A stretch of 64,000 bases of DNA from Francisella sp. SYW-9 (GTDB lineage: Bacteria; Pseudomonadota; Gammaproteobacteria; Francisellales; Francisellaceae). Shown here piece by piece: positions 1 through 10,443 of this stretch. The notes under the pieces are model-generated. The model ran no database searches and had not been told where the DNA came from. It was given only the letters and a program-made list of their open reading frames with translations. The DNA is taken from the NCBI RefSeq assembly GCF_008711465.1, contig NZ_VXKQ01000007.1, positions 1 to 64,000 of the forward strand, in the 5' to 3' direction. How positions within the stretch are numbered: the first letter of the stretch is position 1; the number at the start of each line of letters is the position of its first letter. The translations under genes and the position numbers were made by a program.

Positions 1-99
1 TATTGATACTAATTCTGATGCAGTTCGTGCTGTACTTCCTGCTATAAATAACTCTATTAATTTGTCTTGTTTATATGAACTTAACCTACTTTTTCTCAT
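1..99 (-). CDS. ISFtu2-like transposase, N-terminal 33 residues (cut by window edge)
   Basis: The 33 codons begin MRKSRLSSYKQDKLIELFIA and continue in frame to the window edge. I recognise this as the N-terminus of the ISFtu2 transposase, whose helix-turn-helix-like start is followed in the full protein by an IS1595-type catalytic domain that is not present here. The ATG is at 99-97, 41 bases inside the presumed IS end, as expected for a compact one-gene element. No internal stop is seen in the visible part, but activity cannot be judged from 33 residues. Confidence 0.85.
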   Translation of the reverse strand, partial: MRKSRLSSYKQDKLIELFIAGSTARTASELVSI

Positions 100-140
100 C
101 AAAACCATCCTAACATAACTTAGTTATCTAGGACAGCCCC
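1..140 (-). mobile_element. Left-truncated end of an ISFtu2-like insertion sequence (IS1595/IS1016-type)
   Basis: The first 99 bases encode the start of an ISFtu2-type transposase on the minus strand. It is followed (in plus coordinates) by a short untranslated stretch that ends in GGACAGCCCC at 131-140. Read from outside inwards this is GGGGCTGTCC, which matches the terminal inverted repeat I know from IS1016-like elements. I therefore place the element boundary at 140. The other end lies outside the window, so completeness and target-site duplication cannot be judged. Confidence 0.8.
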
Positions 141-281
141 AATAATAATATTGACTTTGAGATTATAAATTTATCACGAATTCATGTGTATTCTTAGTTT
201 TTTTTAGCTTGGTACAATTTTTATCAGCATATTACTAAATAAAAGACTATACATCTTGAAATATACAAGTTCATATCAGTA

Positions 282-1076
282 CTATATATCTCGACTGAAT
301 GCCATATTCCCAAAAACTTTATTGATAAAACCAATCTTTCTAGCCAAAAGTATAATAAGTGGATTAAAAACTTTTGTAAGATATGTCTTTTTACCTATAT
401 TTTTTCGATATTCTTTAATAAATTCAGAAGTACAAAAATACCTCTCATCTTGAGGCATAAAAGTACCATAACACTCATTTTCAACTATACTTTTAAAATG
501 TTGAGATAGATTATCAATATGTAAAACACTCCGCTGGTTTTTTATATTTGGAAAAATAAAAGCATATTTTGCAAGCTTAACAAGCTTAGGATAATTTCCT
601 TTTGAACCTTCACCATATATCATTGGTGGCCTAACTATTGCAACTCTAAAAGATTCTGATTCTAATTGCATTAATTTAAGCTCAGCTTGCAGCTTACTAT
701 CACCATAAAAATCATCCGGTTTAGGTTGAGTAAACTTATCTATGATTTTTTCTTGGCCAATAGGAGCACTATCTCCATAGACAATAATACTACTCATAAA
801 TATAAATTGTTTAACTCCATCAGATTTAGCCTTCTCAGCAATATTAAAAGTTAGCTCAGTGTTTACTTTATAGTACATGTCTTTTAATGCTGGATCTTTT
901 GAAGTATGGGCAATACCTGCAACATGAAGGATTGAATCATATTTTGAAAAGTCTAAATCTTGCCACGCATCATCTTTTAAAGAAATTTTATCAATATCAA
1001 ACTCATCCTTACAAAAAGATACAAATGAATTGCCTACATAGCTACTTAGCCCAGTTACTAAAACTCTTTTTTTCAT
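282..1076 (-). CDS. wbtC: NAD-dependent sugar epimerase/dehydratase of O-antigen synthesis (WbtC)
   Basis: A 264-residue extended short-chain dehydrogenase predicted to act on a nucleotide sugar in O-antigen precursor synthesis in the cytoplasm. The N-terminal Rossmann motif (TGLSSYVG, residues 8-15), a catalytic Ser region near 95-96 and the YxxxK pair (Y124, K128) are visible. Length matches F. tularensis WbtC (about 263 residues), so the stop at 282 is probably natural even though an IS end lies only 140 bp downstream. It follows wbtB with a 2-base gap and is presumably the third gene of the wbtABC transcript. The substrate cannot be read from sequence; UDP-GlcNAc or a 4-keto-6-deoxy intermediate is the family expectation. 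Confidence 0.85.
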   Translation of the reverse strand: MKKRVLVTGLSSYVGNSFVSFCKDEFDIDKISLKDDAWQDLDFSKYDSILHVAGIAHTSKDPALKDMYYKVNTELTFNIAEKAKSDGVKQFIFMSSIIVYGDSAPIGQEKIIDKFTQPKPDDFYGDSKLQAELKLMQLESESFRVAIVRPPMIYGEGSKGNYPKLVKLAKYAFIFPNIKNQRSVLHIDNLSQHFKSIVENECYGTFMPQDERYFCTSEFIKEYRKNIGKKTYLTKVFNPLIILLARKIGFINKVFGNMAFSRDI

Positions 1077-1078
1077 TT

Positions 1079-1690
1079 CTAATCCTTCTTATCGCCTAAG
1101 GATCCTGTACCACCTTCAACAACCCCCCTCTTAGCAAAAACTGAAAAAACTGTTAGAAAAATGCATTTAAAGTCCAACCAGGTGCTTTTATTTTTAACAT
1201 AATCACCATCAAGTTGTGCTTTTTTAGGAATTGGTAATTCATCACGACCATTTATTTGAGCCCATCCTGTTAAGCCAACAGGTATATCATTAGCCCCATA
1301 TTTATCTCGCTCAGCAATTAAATCATCTTGATTCCATAAAGCAGGCCTTGGCCCAACTATACTCATTTCACCTTTTAATATATTTATAATTTGAGGTAGT
1401 TCATCCAAGGATGTTCTACGTAAAAAGCTCCCCACTTTAGTTATACATTTCGTAGGATCTTGAAGTAAATGTGTTGGCATATCTTTAGGAGTATCTATAT
1501 ACATAGTCCTAAACTTATATATCATAAAGTGTTTCTTATGCTGACCAACCCTTTTTTGTTTAAAAAAAATTGGCCCTTTAGAATCTATCTTTATGAAAAT
1601 AATCAACAAGATAAAAACTGGACTCAAAAGCACTAGCCCAATAAAAGATAAAACAATATCTAAAAACCTTTTTAGAACTTTATATAACAT
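1079..1690 (-). CDS. wbtB: Small phosphoglycosyl transferase initiating O-antigen assembly (WbtB)
   Basis: A 203-residue bacterial sugar transferase of the PglC/WcaJ C-domain type. Such enzymes move a sugar-1-phosphate from a UDP-sugar to undecaprenyl phosphate on the inner leaflet. One N-terminal membrane segment (about 9-35) is followed by KFRTM (59-63), the DELPQ motif (96-100), whose Asp-Glu pair is the catalytic dyad in PglC, and the GPRP motif (113-116). The size is that of a monotopic single-domain enzyme without the N-terminal domain of WcaJ/WbaP. It lies 5 bases after wbtA and 2 bases before wbtC, so the three genes are almost certainly one operon. Confidence 0.88.
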   Translation of the reverse strand: MLYKVLKRFLDIVLSFIGLVLLSPVFILLIIFIKIDSKGPIFFKQKRVGQHKKHFMIYKFRTMYIDTPKDMPTHLLQDPTKCITKVGSFLRRTSLDELPQIINILKGEMSIVGPRPALWNQDDLIAERDKYGANDIPVGLTGWAQINGRDELPIPKKAQLDGDYVKNKSTWLDFKCIFLTVFSVFAKRGVVEGGTGSLGDKKD

Positions 1691-1695
1691 AACTA

Positions 1696-3438
1696 TTACC
1701 CATTCAATTTATGATCAAATTCCGGAACAACTTTCTTTAATAACTTTATCTGTCCTTCTGTCTGCTCAGCGAACAATTCATCAAGAGTTTCTTCTAATAT
1801 TTTTATATCATAGAACGTCCGTCTACCAATAAAAATATCTCTATATTCAGTACTAATGTCATTTTCATCAACAAGCAGCTCTTCATAAAGCTTTTCACCA
1901 GGGCGCAACCCTGTTATTTTAATATCAATATCATCTCTTCCTGATAGTCTTATAAACTGTTTAGCAAGATCTAATATCTTAACTGGTTGACCCATATCTA
2001 ATACAAAAACTTCTGAATTTTTAGCAATTGCACCAGCCTGTAAAACCAACTCACAAGCTTCTGGAATAAGCATAAAATATCGAGTAATCTCTGGATGTGT
2101 TACAGTGATAGGACCACCTTTCCTAATTTGTTCTTCAAACTTTGGTATAACACTTCCACTACTACCAAGAACATTACCAAAACGTACTGCTGCAAGCTTA
2201 GTCTTTTTTGACTCAACATTCTGTAAATATAACTCACAAATCCTTTTAGTAGCTCCCATAACATTAGTTGGGCGTACAGCCTTATCTGTTGATATTAAAA
2301 TAAATGATTCAACTTCTGCAGCAATAGCTAAATCTATAGCATTCTTAGTTCCAAATATATTGTTTCTAATAGCTCTAGAGATGTTTTCCTCAACTAAGGG
2401 AACATGCTTGTATGCTGCAGCATGAAATACTATATCAGGAGAGTAGTTCTTAAAAACTTTAGCAAAAGATTCTTTATCACATACTGAGCATAAAACACTT
2501 TTAATATTGTAGTCATTACACTCTTCTGTAATCTTATACAAATTAAACTCACTATGATCAAGCAAAATTATCTGTTTTGCCTCGTATTTAACACACTGTC
2601 TAACAATTTCAGAACCTATACTTCCACCAGCCCCTGTAATTAAAATGATTTTATCCTTAATAAATCTTGAAATAGATTGAGCATCTAAATTCTTAGAATC
2701 TCTAGATAGCAAATCATATACAGAAACTGGCTTTAACTGAGACATAAAACTCTCATCTTGAAGCACATCCTCAAGAGGGGGCATAATTCTAATTTGATTA
2801 AAGTTTTTTTCTAATTTTTTATAAATTTTCTTAACTATATTATTAGCACTTTTAGGTAATGCAACAACTAGTAAATCAAATCGTGAAGAGCGTAACTCTT
2901 TACGTAATCTTGAACTAGATAAAACTCTTTTCCCATCGATACTTCTTTTCTGCAAAGCCTTATCATCATCAACGAAAAACTTTATGCGATAACCAGTAGT
3001 TGATAACTCTTGAGCTATTTTAGTTCCAGCCGCTCCAGCTCCATAGATAACTGCTGTTTTTGTTTTTTGTATCTGACTCCTATTTGTTAGATACCAATAG
3101 AAATATACACTTAAATTAATCAAAAAAACATAAGACAAGAATTCAGAGAAGGTAAGTGCAAATCTAACCTTTCCATAAAAAGCAAAAGCTACTATAAAAA
3201 ATACTGGGACATTTATAAATACTTTACGTAAGAATGTTTTTTGTGTTGATTTTCTCCAGCTCGCCATATAATCACGTAAAAGCAAGAAAGATGATAAACA
3301 TCTTAGAAAAAGAATAGAAACTAAAAAATATATATTAACATCTTGCTTAAAAATATAAGAGGTCCAATTCACAGTTATAATAGTAAGAACTATAATAACT
3401 GCAAAATTTAGAACTCTTTTATCATAAAAATATTTCAT
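1696..3438 (-). CDS. wbtA: Membrane-anchored nucleotide-sugar 4,6-dehydratase (WbtA, WbpM/PglF-type)
   Basis: A 580-residue polysaccharide-biosynthesis dehydratase, making the 4-keto-6-deoxy intermediate for QuiNAc-type sugars in Francisella O-antigen. Several transmembrane helices occupy residues about 9-118. A CoA-binding-like Rossmann domain follows (IYGAGAAG, 131-138), then the catalytic dehydratase domain (LITGAGGSIG, 266-275). STDK at 383-386 and Met394/Lys398 (VMGATK) replace the usual YxxxK, as is typical of the WbpM/FlaA1 family where Met stands for Tyr. It is the first gene of wbtABC, with a TGGTATAAT extended -10 just upstream. Loss of wbtA abolishes O-antigen in F. tularensis (established for the family member). 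Confidence 0.92.
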   Translation of the reverse strand: MKYFYDKRVLNFAVIIVLTIITVNWTSYIFKQDVNIYFLVSILFLRCLSSFLLLRDYMASWRKSTQKTFLRKVFINVPVFFIVAFAFYGKVRFALTFSEFLSYVFLINLSVYFYWYLTNRSQIQKTKTAVIYGAGAAGTKIAQELSTTGYRIKFFVDDDKALQKRSIDGKRVLSSSRLRKELRSSRFDLLVVALPKSANNIVKKIYKKLEKNFNQIRIMPPLEDVLQDESFMSQLKPVSVYDLLSRDSKNLDAQSISRFIKDKIILITGAGGSIGSEIVRQCVKYEAKQIILLDHSEFNLYKITEECNDYNIKSVLCSVCDKESFAKVFKNYSPDIVFHAAAYKHVPLVEENISRAIRNNIFGTKNAIDLAIAAEVESFILISTDKAVRPTNVMGATKRICELYLQNVESKKTKLAAVRFGNVLGSSGSVIPKFEEQIRKGGPITVTHPEITRYFMLIPEACELVLQAGAIAKNSEVFVLDMGQPVKILDLAKQFIRLSGRDDIDIKITGLRPGEKLYEELLVDENDISTEYRDIFIGRRTFYDIKILEETLDELFAEQTEGQIKLLKKVVPEFDHKLNG

Positions 3439-3467
3439 AAAGCAAAAACAATACCCACAGTTAATTA

Positions 3468-3476
3468 ATTATACCA
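3468..3476 (-). promoter_or_regulatory. Candidate extended -10 promoter of wbtABC
   Basis: On the minus strand TGGTATAAT (plus 3476-3468) is a perfect TGnTATAAT extended -10. It lies 29 bases upstream of the wbtA ATG, in the 49-base gap after hrpA. No convincing -35 hexamer is seen, which is acceptable for an extended -10 promoter. Transcription would start near 3461. Confidence 0.55.
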
Positions 3477-3487
3477 AAGTATCTTAA

Positions 3488-6400
3488 CTATATCTCATTT
3501 ATGTAAGCTAAAATCTTCTTATATGACACAGACTCACTAGTTCTAATACTCTGCAAATACCAAGATATCCATAACTCTTGTATTAGATTATAGATCTTCA
3601 TAATAACGAATTCATTTTTATTAAGGTGCTTAGCTTTAATTTTCTTATCTAGTTTCGATCTAAGTTCATCTATTTCTATTTGATACCCTTTATCTCTTTG
3701 CAAATTTGATTTAGCTTTTTCCAGCCTATTTTCTAGTGCTTGAATATAATGTTTGTAGCGTTGTAAGAATTTAACTGGTTGAGATAGATAATCATCAGGA
3801 AAAAGCTCTTGCAACTCACTTTTAATATCCGTATAAAGTTGAATAAAATTAAAAGGTACTTTTTTAATGTTAAGCTCTTTTTCAAGCTGACCTTTATATT
3901 TAATTATTTCTGAAACTAACGATTCAACTTTAGATTTATTTAAGTCAAAACTTTCCAATCCATTACTATAAAGCTTTTCAAATCCAGCTTTTGTATAAGG
4001 CAGTTCAATATTATCAAAAAAACTTAAATCTATCGCCTTATCGAGAATATCATCTTTTGAGTTACTGAGTTTTAGTGACATTGATAAACTCGCTAAATCA
4101 TTACTTTTAATATTTTTTGACAAATGATCATGCAAGCGTAACTTTATTAATTTCTTTAATGCTTTCTGCATACAGCTTTTAGCTTCTTGTTCAGTTGCTT
4201 TGTAAGAAACCTTTACACCATCATTATACTCTTCAAGACAATTATATACTTTTACATTTATACCATATTCTTTGATCTGACTTGTATATTTAAAATCGTT
4301 AAACTCCCAGCCATAATAAGTCCTATCATCTATCGTTTGCTTTGGTTTTTGGACTTGATACTGAAGCTTTTGTTTTAAAGTATTTACGTCTTTATCTATA
4401 GCTAATGCTTTACCGTTCTCATCGACTACTTTAATATTTAGTATTAAATGCTTTTCTAACTCTTCGCTTTGCCAAACAGTTTCATCAACTATATAACCAA
4501 CTATTCTTGTAATATGTTTTGCAATAACTGACTTTAATGGCTTATACCTATCTGTCTCAAAATCTATTGACTCAAATATAGCTTGAGCATAAGTTGGTAC
4601 TGGTACACAGTTTTTACGGATATTTTTTGGTAAAGCCCTTAACAACGCAACAATTTTATCGTATAAAAAACCATATACCCCCCACTCTAATACATTAGGG
4701 TTCATGTCGTTTAGAAAAACAATTGGTACTATAACTGTTGCACCATCCTTTTCATCCAGAGGATCAAAGTGATACTCTAACGGTAAGTGCATTTCCCTAA
4801 TAGCTAAAGCATCTGGAAACTTTTGTTGCGTAACATCTTTTGCATCATGTTGCATCAGACTATCTAAATCAAAAACTAATTTTTGCTGTTGATCGTTTGA
4901 AATAGTTTTTAACCATTTATCAAAAGTCACACCATTACAAACATCTTCTGGTATAAGCTTATCATAATGCTCATACATTACTTGTTCATCTACTAAAATA
5001 TCTTTTCTACGCGATTTATTCTCAAGATTTTCGACTTGATCTATTAATTTTAAGTTTTGCTGATAGAAATATGCCTTTGATTCAAAATCACCATTTACTA
5101 GAGCCTCTCTAATAAATATCTCTCGCGCCTCTTGAGGGTTTATTCTTGAATATTGAGCAGATCTTTTTGAGATTATTTCTAAACCGTAGAGTGTAACTCT
5201 TTCATTTATCACTACAGATCTTCGCTTTTTACTCCATATAGGCTCATCATAATGTTTTTTAACAAGATGTTTAGCTAAAATCTCTAGCCACTCTGGCTCT
5301 ATTTTTGCAACATTACGTGCATAGGTTTTTGTTGTCTCAACAATCTCAGAAGATAACATCCACTTTGGTTTTTTCTTAAACTGTGAAGATCCCGGGAATA
5401 TAAAAAACTTAAGTCCTCTAGTTCCTAAATACTCCGCGTTTTCATAGTTAAAACCAATATTACTTAAAAAACCACTTGCTATAGCTTTGTGTAGATTTTC
5501 ATATTTAATTCCATCACCACTATCGCTTAACTTCCATCCAAATCCATGAATAACTTCAATAATTTGTCTATAAATATCATTCCACTCATTAAATCTAACT
5601 GGTGAAATAAAATTCTTTTTGAAATATTCTTTCTTCTCTCTATTTGATAAGTCTTTTAGTTCAGCGTTGAGCCTATTGGCTAAATTTAATATTGCGATAA
5701 AGTCAGAAGATTTATCTCTATCAACAGAGTGCTTTTCATCTGCTTTTTGTTGGAAGTTCAAAGGTCTTTCACGAGGATCTTGGACACTTAAAAAACTAAC
5801 AATTGAAACTATTTCTTTAAGCGTTTTTTGTCTATATCCTTCGATAACTATCTTTGCCAACTTTGGATCTAAAGGCATAATAGCCATTTTCATTCCATCA
5901 GCTGTGATTTTAGGTTTTGAGTAATTAAGCTCTGATATAGCTTGTAATTCAAACAGCAGCTTAAAACCATCCTTAACAAATCTTGAGTCAGGAGGATCTA
6001 TAAATGGAAACTCTTGAATGCTACCTAATCTCAAAAACAACATTTGTAGAATAACTGATGCTAGATTTGTACGCAAAATTTCAGGATCTGTATGCTCTTT
6101 ACGATTATTAAAATCTTCTTCACTATACAGTCGCATACACACACCAGCTGATAATCTTCCACAACGCCCAGCTCTTTGATTTGCACTAGCTTGGGATATT
6201 TTTTCTATAGGTAAGCGCTGCACTTTAGTACGATAACTATATCTACTAACTCTAGCTAAACCAGAATCAATCACATATTTTATCCGTGGAACAGTTAAAG
6301 AAGTCTCAGCAACATTAGTAGCTAAAATAATTCTTCGCACAGAACCTTCAGGATTAAAAATCTTATTTTGATCCTTATTTGATAACCTTGAAAATAAAGG

Positions 6401-7291
6401 TAAGACTTCTGTAAATCTAAGATCTTGCTTATTCAAATATGCTAAAGTCTCATGAATATCTCTTTCTGTTGGTAAGAAAACTAAAACGTCACCTTTTCCC
6501 AGTTCATCAATTGCATATAAAATTCTTTCTTGCATTGAAAACTCGTCAAAATCTTCATCGTCTTGATAACGAATCTCTACAGGATAAGTTCTACCACTTA
6601 CTGTGATTTCTTTAGCTTTCTCAAAGTAACTTGTAAACTTTTGATGATCTATCGTCGCTGAAGTTATAATAACTTTTAAATCAGGTCTAAATGGTAAAAT
6701 TTTCTTTATGCAACCTAAAAGAAAATCAATATTCAAACTTCTTTCATGTGCCTCATCAATTATAATGACCTCATATTGAGATAAAAATCTATCGTTTTTA
6801 ATTTCAGACAGTAACACACCATCTGTCATCACTTTAATCAAAGTATTTTCAGATGTCTGATCAGAAAAACGTATTTTAAAAGATACTTTTGATTGATCCC
6901 CTATCTCACTAGCAACTCTATTTGCTATAGATCTAGCAGCAATTCTTCTTGGTTGAGTATGGCCTATTAAGCCTCGTTTACCCAAACCTAAATCTAAGCA
7001 AATTTTAGGTAACTGTGTTGACTTCCCTGAACCAGTTTCACCAGCAACAACTATTACTTGATTCTCATCAATAAGCTTTTTAATATCATTAACTTTATCT
7101 GCAACTGGTAAATCAGGGTAAGTTATCTTAGGTAATTGCTTTTGATCTACTTCCTCTATTATTTTTTCAAGCTCAAGAATCAAATTTTTTTCAGGTATTT
7201 TTTTACTCCTGAAAAGTGATATATATTTACCACGTAATTTAGTTGGGATTTGATTAAGATAATCCGCATATTTTTTCTTATCTACAGTCAT
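3488..7291 (-). CDS. hrpA: ATP-dependent RNA helicase HrpA (DEAH-box)
   Basis: A 1267-residue DEAH/RHA helicase, close to the roughly 1300 residues of E. coli HrpA, a cytoplasmic helicase linked to mRNA processing and stalled-ribosome rescue. Walker A GETGSGK is at 84-90, DEAH at 179-182 and SAT at 211-213. The second RecA domain carries the RAGRCGR motif, followed by HA2, OB-fold and the long HrpA-specific C-terminal DUF3418 region ending in charged coiled-coil-like sequence. The ATG at 7291 lies 3 bases after the stop of a 58-residue membrane ORF, suggesting translational coupling. wbtA follows 49 bases downstream but appears to have its own promoter. Confidence 0.95.
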   Translation of the reverse strand: MTVDKKKYADYLNQIPTKLRGKYISLFRSKKIPEKNLILELEKIIEEVDQKQLPKITYPDLPVADKVNDIKKLIDENQVIVVAGETGSGKSTQLPKICLDLGLGKRGLIGHTQPRRIAARSIANRVASEIGDQSKVSFKIRFSDQTSENTLIKVMTDGVLLSEIKNDRFLSQYEVIIIDEAHERSLNIDFLLGCIKKILPFRPDLKVIITSATIDHQKFTSYFEKAKEITVSGRTYPVEIRYQDDEDFDEFSMQERILYAIDELGKGDVLVFLPTERDIHETLAYLNKQDLRFTEVLPLFSRLSNKDQNKIFNPEGSVRRIILATNVAETSLTVPRIKYVIDSGLARVSRYSYRTKVQRLPIEKISQASANQRAGRCGRLSAGVCMRLYSEEDFNNRKEHTDPEILRTNLASVILQMLFLRLGSIQEFPFIDPPDSRFVKDGFKLLFELQAISELNYSKPKITADGMKMAIMPLDPKLAKIVIEGYRQKTLKEIVSIVSFLSVQDPRERPLNFQQKADEKHSVDRDKSSDFIAILNLANRLNAELKDLSNREKKEYFKKNFISPVRFNEWNDIYRQIIEVIHGFGWKLSDSGDGIKYENLHKAIASGFLSNIGFNYENAEYLGTRGLKFFIFPGSSQFKKKPKWMLSSEIVETTKTYARNVAKIEPEWLEILAKHLVKKHYDEPIWSKKRRSVVINERVTLYGLEIISKRSAQYSRINPQEAREIFIREALVNGDFESKAYFYQQNLKLIDQVENLENKSRRKDILVDEQVMYEHYDKLIPEDVCNGVTFDKWLKTISNDQQQKLVFDLDSLMQHDAKDVTQQKFPDALAIREMHLPLEYHFDPLDEKDGATVIVPIVFLNDMNPNVLEWGVYGFLYDKIVALLRALPKNIRKNCVPVPTYAQAIFESIDFETDRYKPLKSVIAKHITRIVGYIVDETVWQSEELEKHLILNIKVVDENGKALAIDKDVNTLKQKLQYQVQKPKQTIDDRTYYGWEFNDFKYTSQIKEYGINVKVYNCLEEYNDGVKVSYKATEQEAKSCMQKALKKLIKLRLHDHLSKNIKSNDLASLSMSLKLSNSKDDILDKAIDLSFFDNIELPYTKAGFEKLYSNGLESFDLNKSKVESLVSEIIKYKGQLEKELNIKKVPFNFIQLYTDIKSELQELFPDDYLSQPVKFLQRYKHYIQALENRLEKAKSNLQRDKGYQIEIDELRSKLDKKIKAKHLNKNEFVIMKIYNLIQELWISWYLQSIRTSESVSYKKILAYINEI

Positions 7292-7294
7292 AAG

Positions 7295-7471
7295 CTATTG
7301 CATTAAACGCTTTTTTATACCTGTCTTTTTTAGAATTGCATTAATTATCCGCATAAGAAACATAATACATTTACTAACTAACACAAAAATAGCTAAAAAG
7401 AATAAAATGAAAATATCTAAAAATATATTCCAGAAAAGCTCTGCTAAAGAGAACAATGTTTTTATTTTCAT
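7295..7471 (-). CDS. Small (58-residue) single-pass membrane protein upstream of hrpA
   Basis: A 58-codon ORF starting MKIKTLFSLAELFW and ending KKRLMQ. The middle (about residues 12-46) is almost entirely hydrophobic, enough for one long or two short membrane helices, and the C-terminus is strongly basic (KKTGIKKR), suggesting a cytoplasmic tail. It stops 3 bases before the hrpA start. A TGCTATAAT extended -10 lies 35 bases upstream of its ATG. No clear Shine-Dalgarno is visible. I do not recognise a family. Confidence rests on the membrane-protein composition and tight spacing; conservation in other Francisella would decide. Confidence 0.55.
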   Translation of the reverse strand: MKIKTLFSLAELFWNIFLDIFILFFLAIFVLVSKCIMFLMRIINAILKKTGIKKRLMQ

Positions 7472-7505
7472 AAAAATTTGAATAGACTTCTATACTTAAA
7501 AGTTA

Positions 7506-7514
7506 ATTATAGCA
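7506..7514 (-). promoter_or_regulatory. Candidate extended -10 promoter of the small membrane ORF and hrpA
   Basis: The minus strand reads TGCTATAAT (plus 7514-7506), a perfect TGnTATAAT. It lies 35 bases upstream of the ATG at 7471, in the gap after the icd stop. Predicted start of transcription is near 7499. Confidence 0.5.
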
Positions 7515-7544
7515 TAATTTAAGAATGATTTTTGACGAAAGAAA

Positions 7545-9785
<2,241 letters not shown>

Positions 9786-9811
9786 TTAATATTTGAAATA
9801 CTAGCACAAAA

Positions 9812-10159
9812 CTAGTAAGTATTTAATATTTCTGTAATTTTATCATCAGATCTTGCTACTACAGCAAAATCATTATGCTCAATTATTGGGCGCTCTAGAA
9901 GTTTAGGGTTCTTAGCAACTATCTCAATAAGCTGGCTATCAGTAAGCTTTTTACCCTTAAAACTTTCCTTCCAAATATCTTCTTTAGTGCGAATAATATC
10001 TTTTATAGAGAGTTTTAATTTTTTAAGTAAAGATGCCAAGTCTTTCTCTGATAGGGGATCATCTAAATATAGATGTGTATCGTAGCTTATATTACTTTGA
10101 TCTAAGGCTTGTTTAGCCTGTCGAGACTTCGAACATTTTGGATTATGATAAATTTTCAT
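9812..10159 (-). CDS. ArsC/YfgD-family thioredoxin-fold oxidoreductase
   Basis: A 115-residue protein of the arsenate reductase (ArsC/Spx) thioredoxin-like family. Cys9 in HNPKCSKSR is in the position of the catalytic cysteine of glutaredoxin-coupled ArsC, and LLERPI near residue 90 matches the arginine-proline motif of the family. Length is typical (about 115-140). No arsenic resistance genes (arsB, arsR) lie nearby, so a YfgD-like housekeeping role is as likely as arsenate reduction. It is the first gene of a likely icd operon; a TATAAT-like element sits about 40 bases upstream of its ATG. Confidence 0.85.
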   Translation of the reverse strand: MKIYHNPKCSKSRQAKQALDQSNISYDTHLYLDDPLSEKDLASLLKKLKLSIKDIIRTKEDIWKESFKGKKLTDSQLIEIVAKNPKLLERPIIEHNDFAVVARSDDKITEILNTY

Positions 10160-10317
10160 AACAATACTAAATAGACTATTTCTTGTTAATATGCATAATT
10201 ATAAATGAATTGAAAAAGAAATGATAAAAAAGTTTCACCACAATCGCACACTAAATTAATAGAAACAACAACATTAAAATAATTTAATAATTTACATGAT
10301 TAAATTTGTAAAAAAAT

Positions 10318-10347
10318 TTGCGGGTAAGATTAAATATCTAATATAAT
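10318..10347 (+). promoter_or_regulatory. Candidate promoter of the fad operon
   Basis: A consensus TATAAT (10342-10347) is preceded, with an 18-base spacer, by TTGCGG (10318-10323), which keeps the TTG core of the -35. It sits about 97 bases before the fadD start, in an AT-rich 284-base divergent intergenic region shared with the arsC-like gene. The long leader leaves room for regulation, but I cannot identify a FadR-type operator. Confidence 0.45.
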
Positions 10348-10443
10348 AAAATTGTAAATATAGATATTTTAAGTTAGTAGCCATAATACAGGAGGATTTA
10401 AGTAGGGGGTTAAAAAAGTTCAGTAAGTAATAGGAGATTTAAA

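Noticed and set aside
282-300. Possible truncation of wbtC by the IS element
   Set aside because: Length equals the known WbtC and the stop lies 142 bases before the IS boundary, so there is no direct sign of disruption.
282-453. Plus-strand ORF of 65 codons opposite wbtC at 256-453
   Set aside because: It lies antisense to the conserved C-terminus of WbtC and has no ribosome site or family likeness.
9799-9817. Short inverted repeat at the end of the ArsC-like gene as terminator
   Set aside because: Only a 6-bp AT-rich stem with no U-tract, and icd follows in the same direction with its own strong ribosome site.
10391-10440. Strong AGGAGG-like ribosome site in the fadD leader, hinting at a leader peptide
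   Set aside because: No ATG, GTG or TTG follows at a usable distance, and the real fadD ribosome site is closer to the gene.
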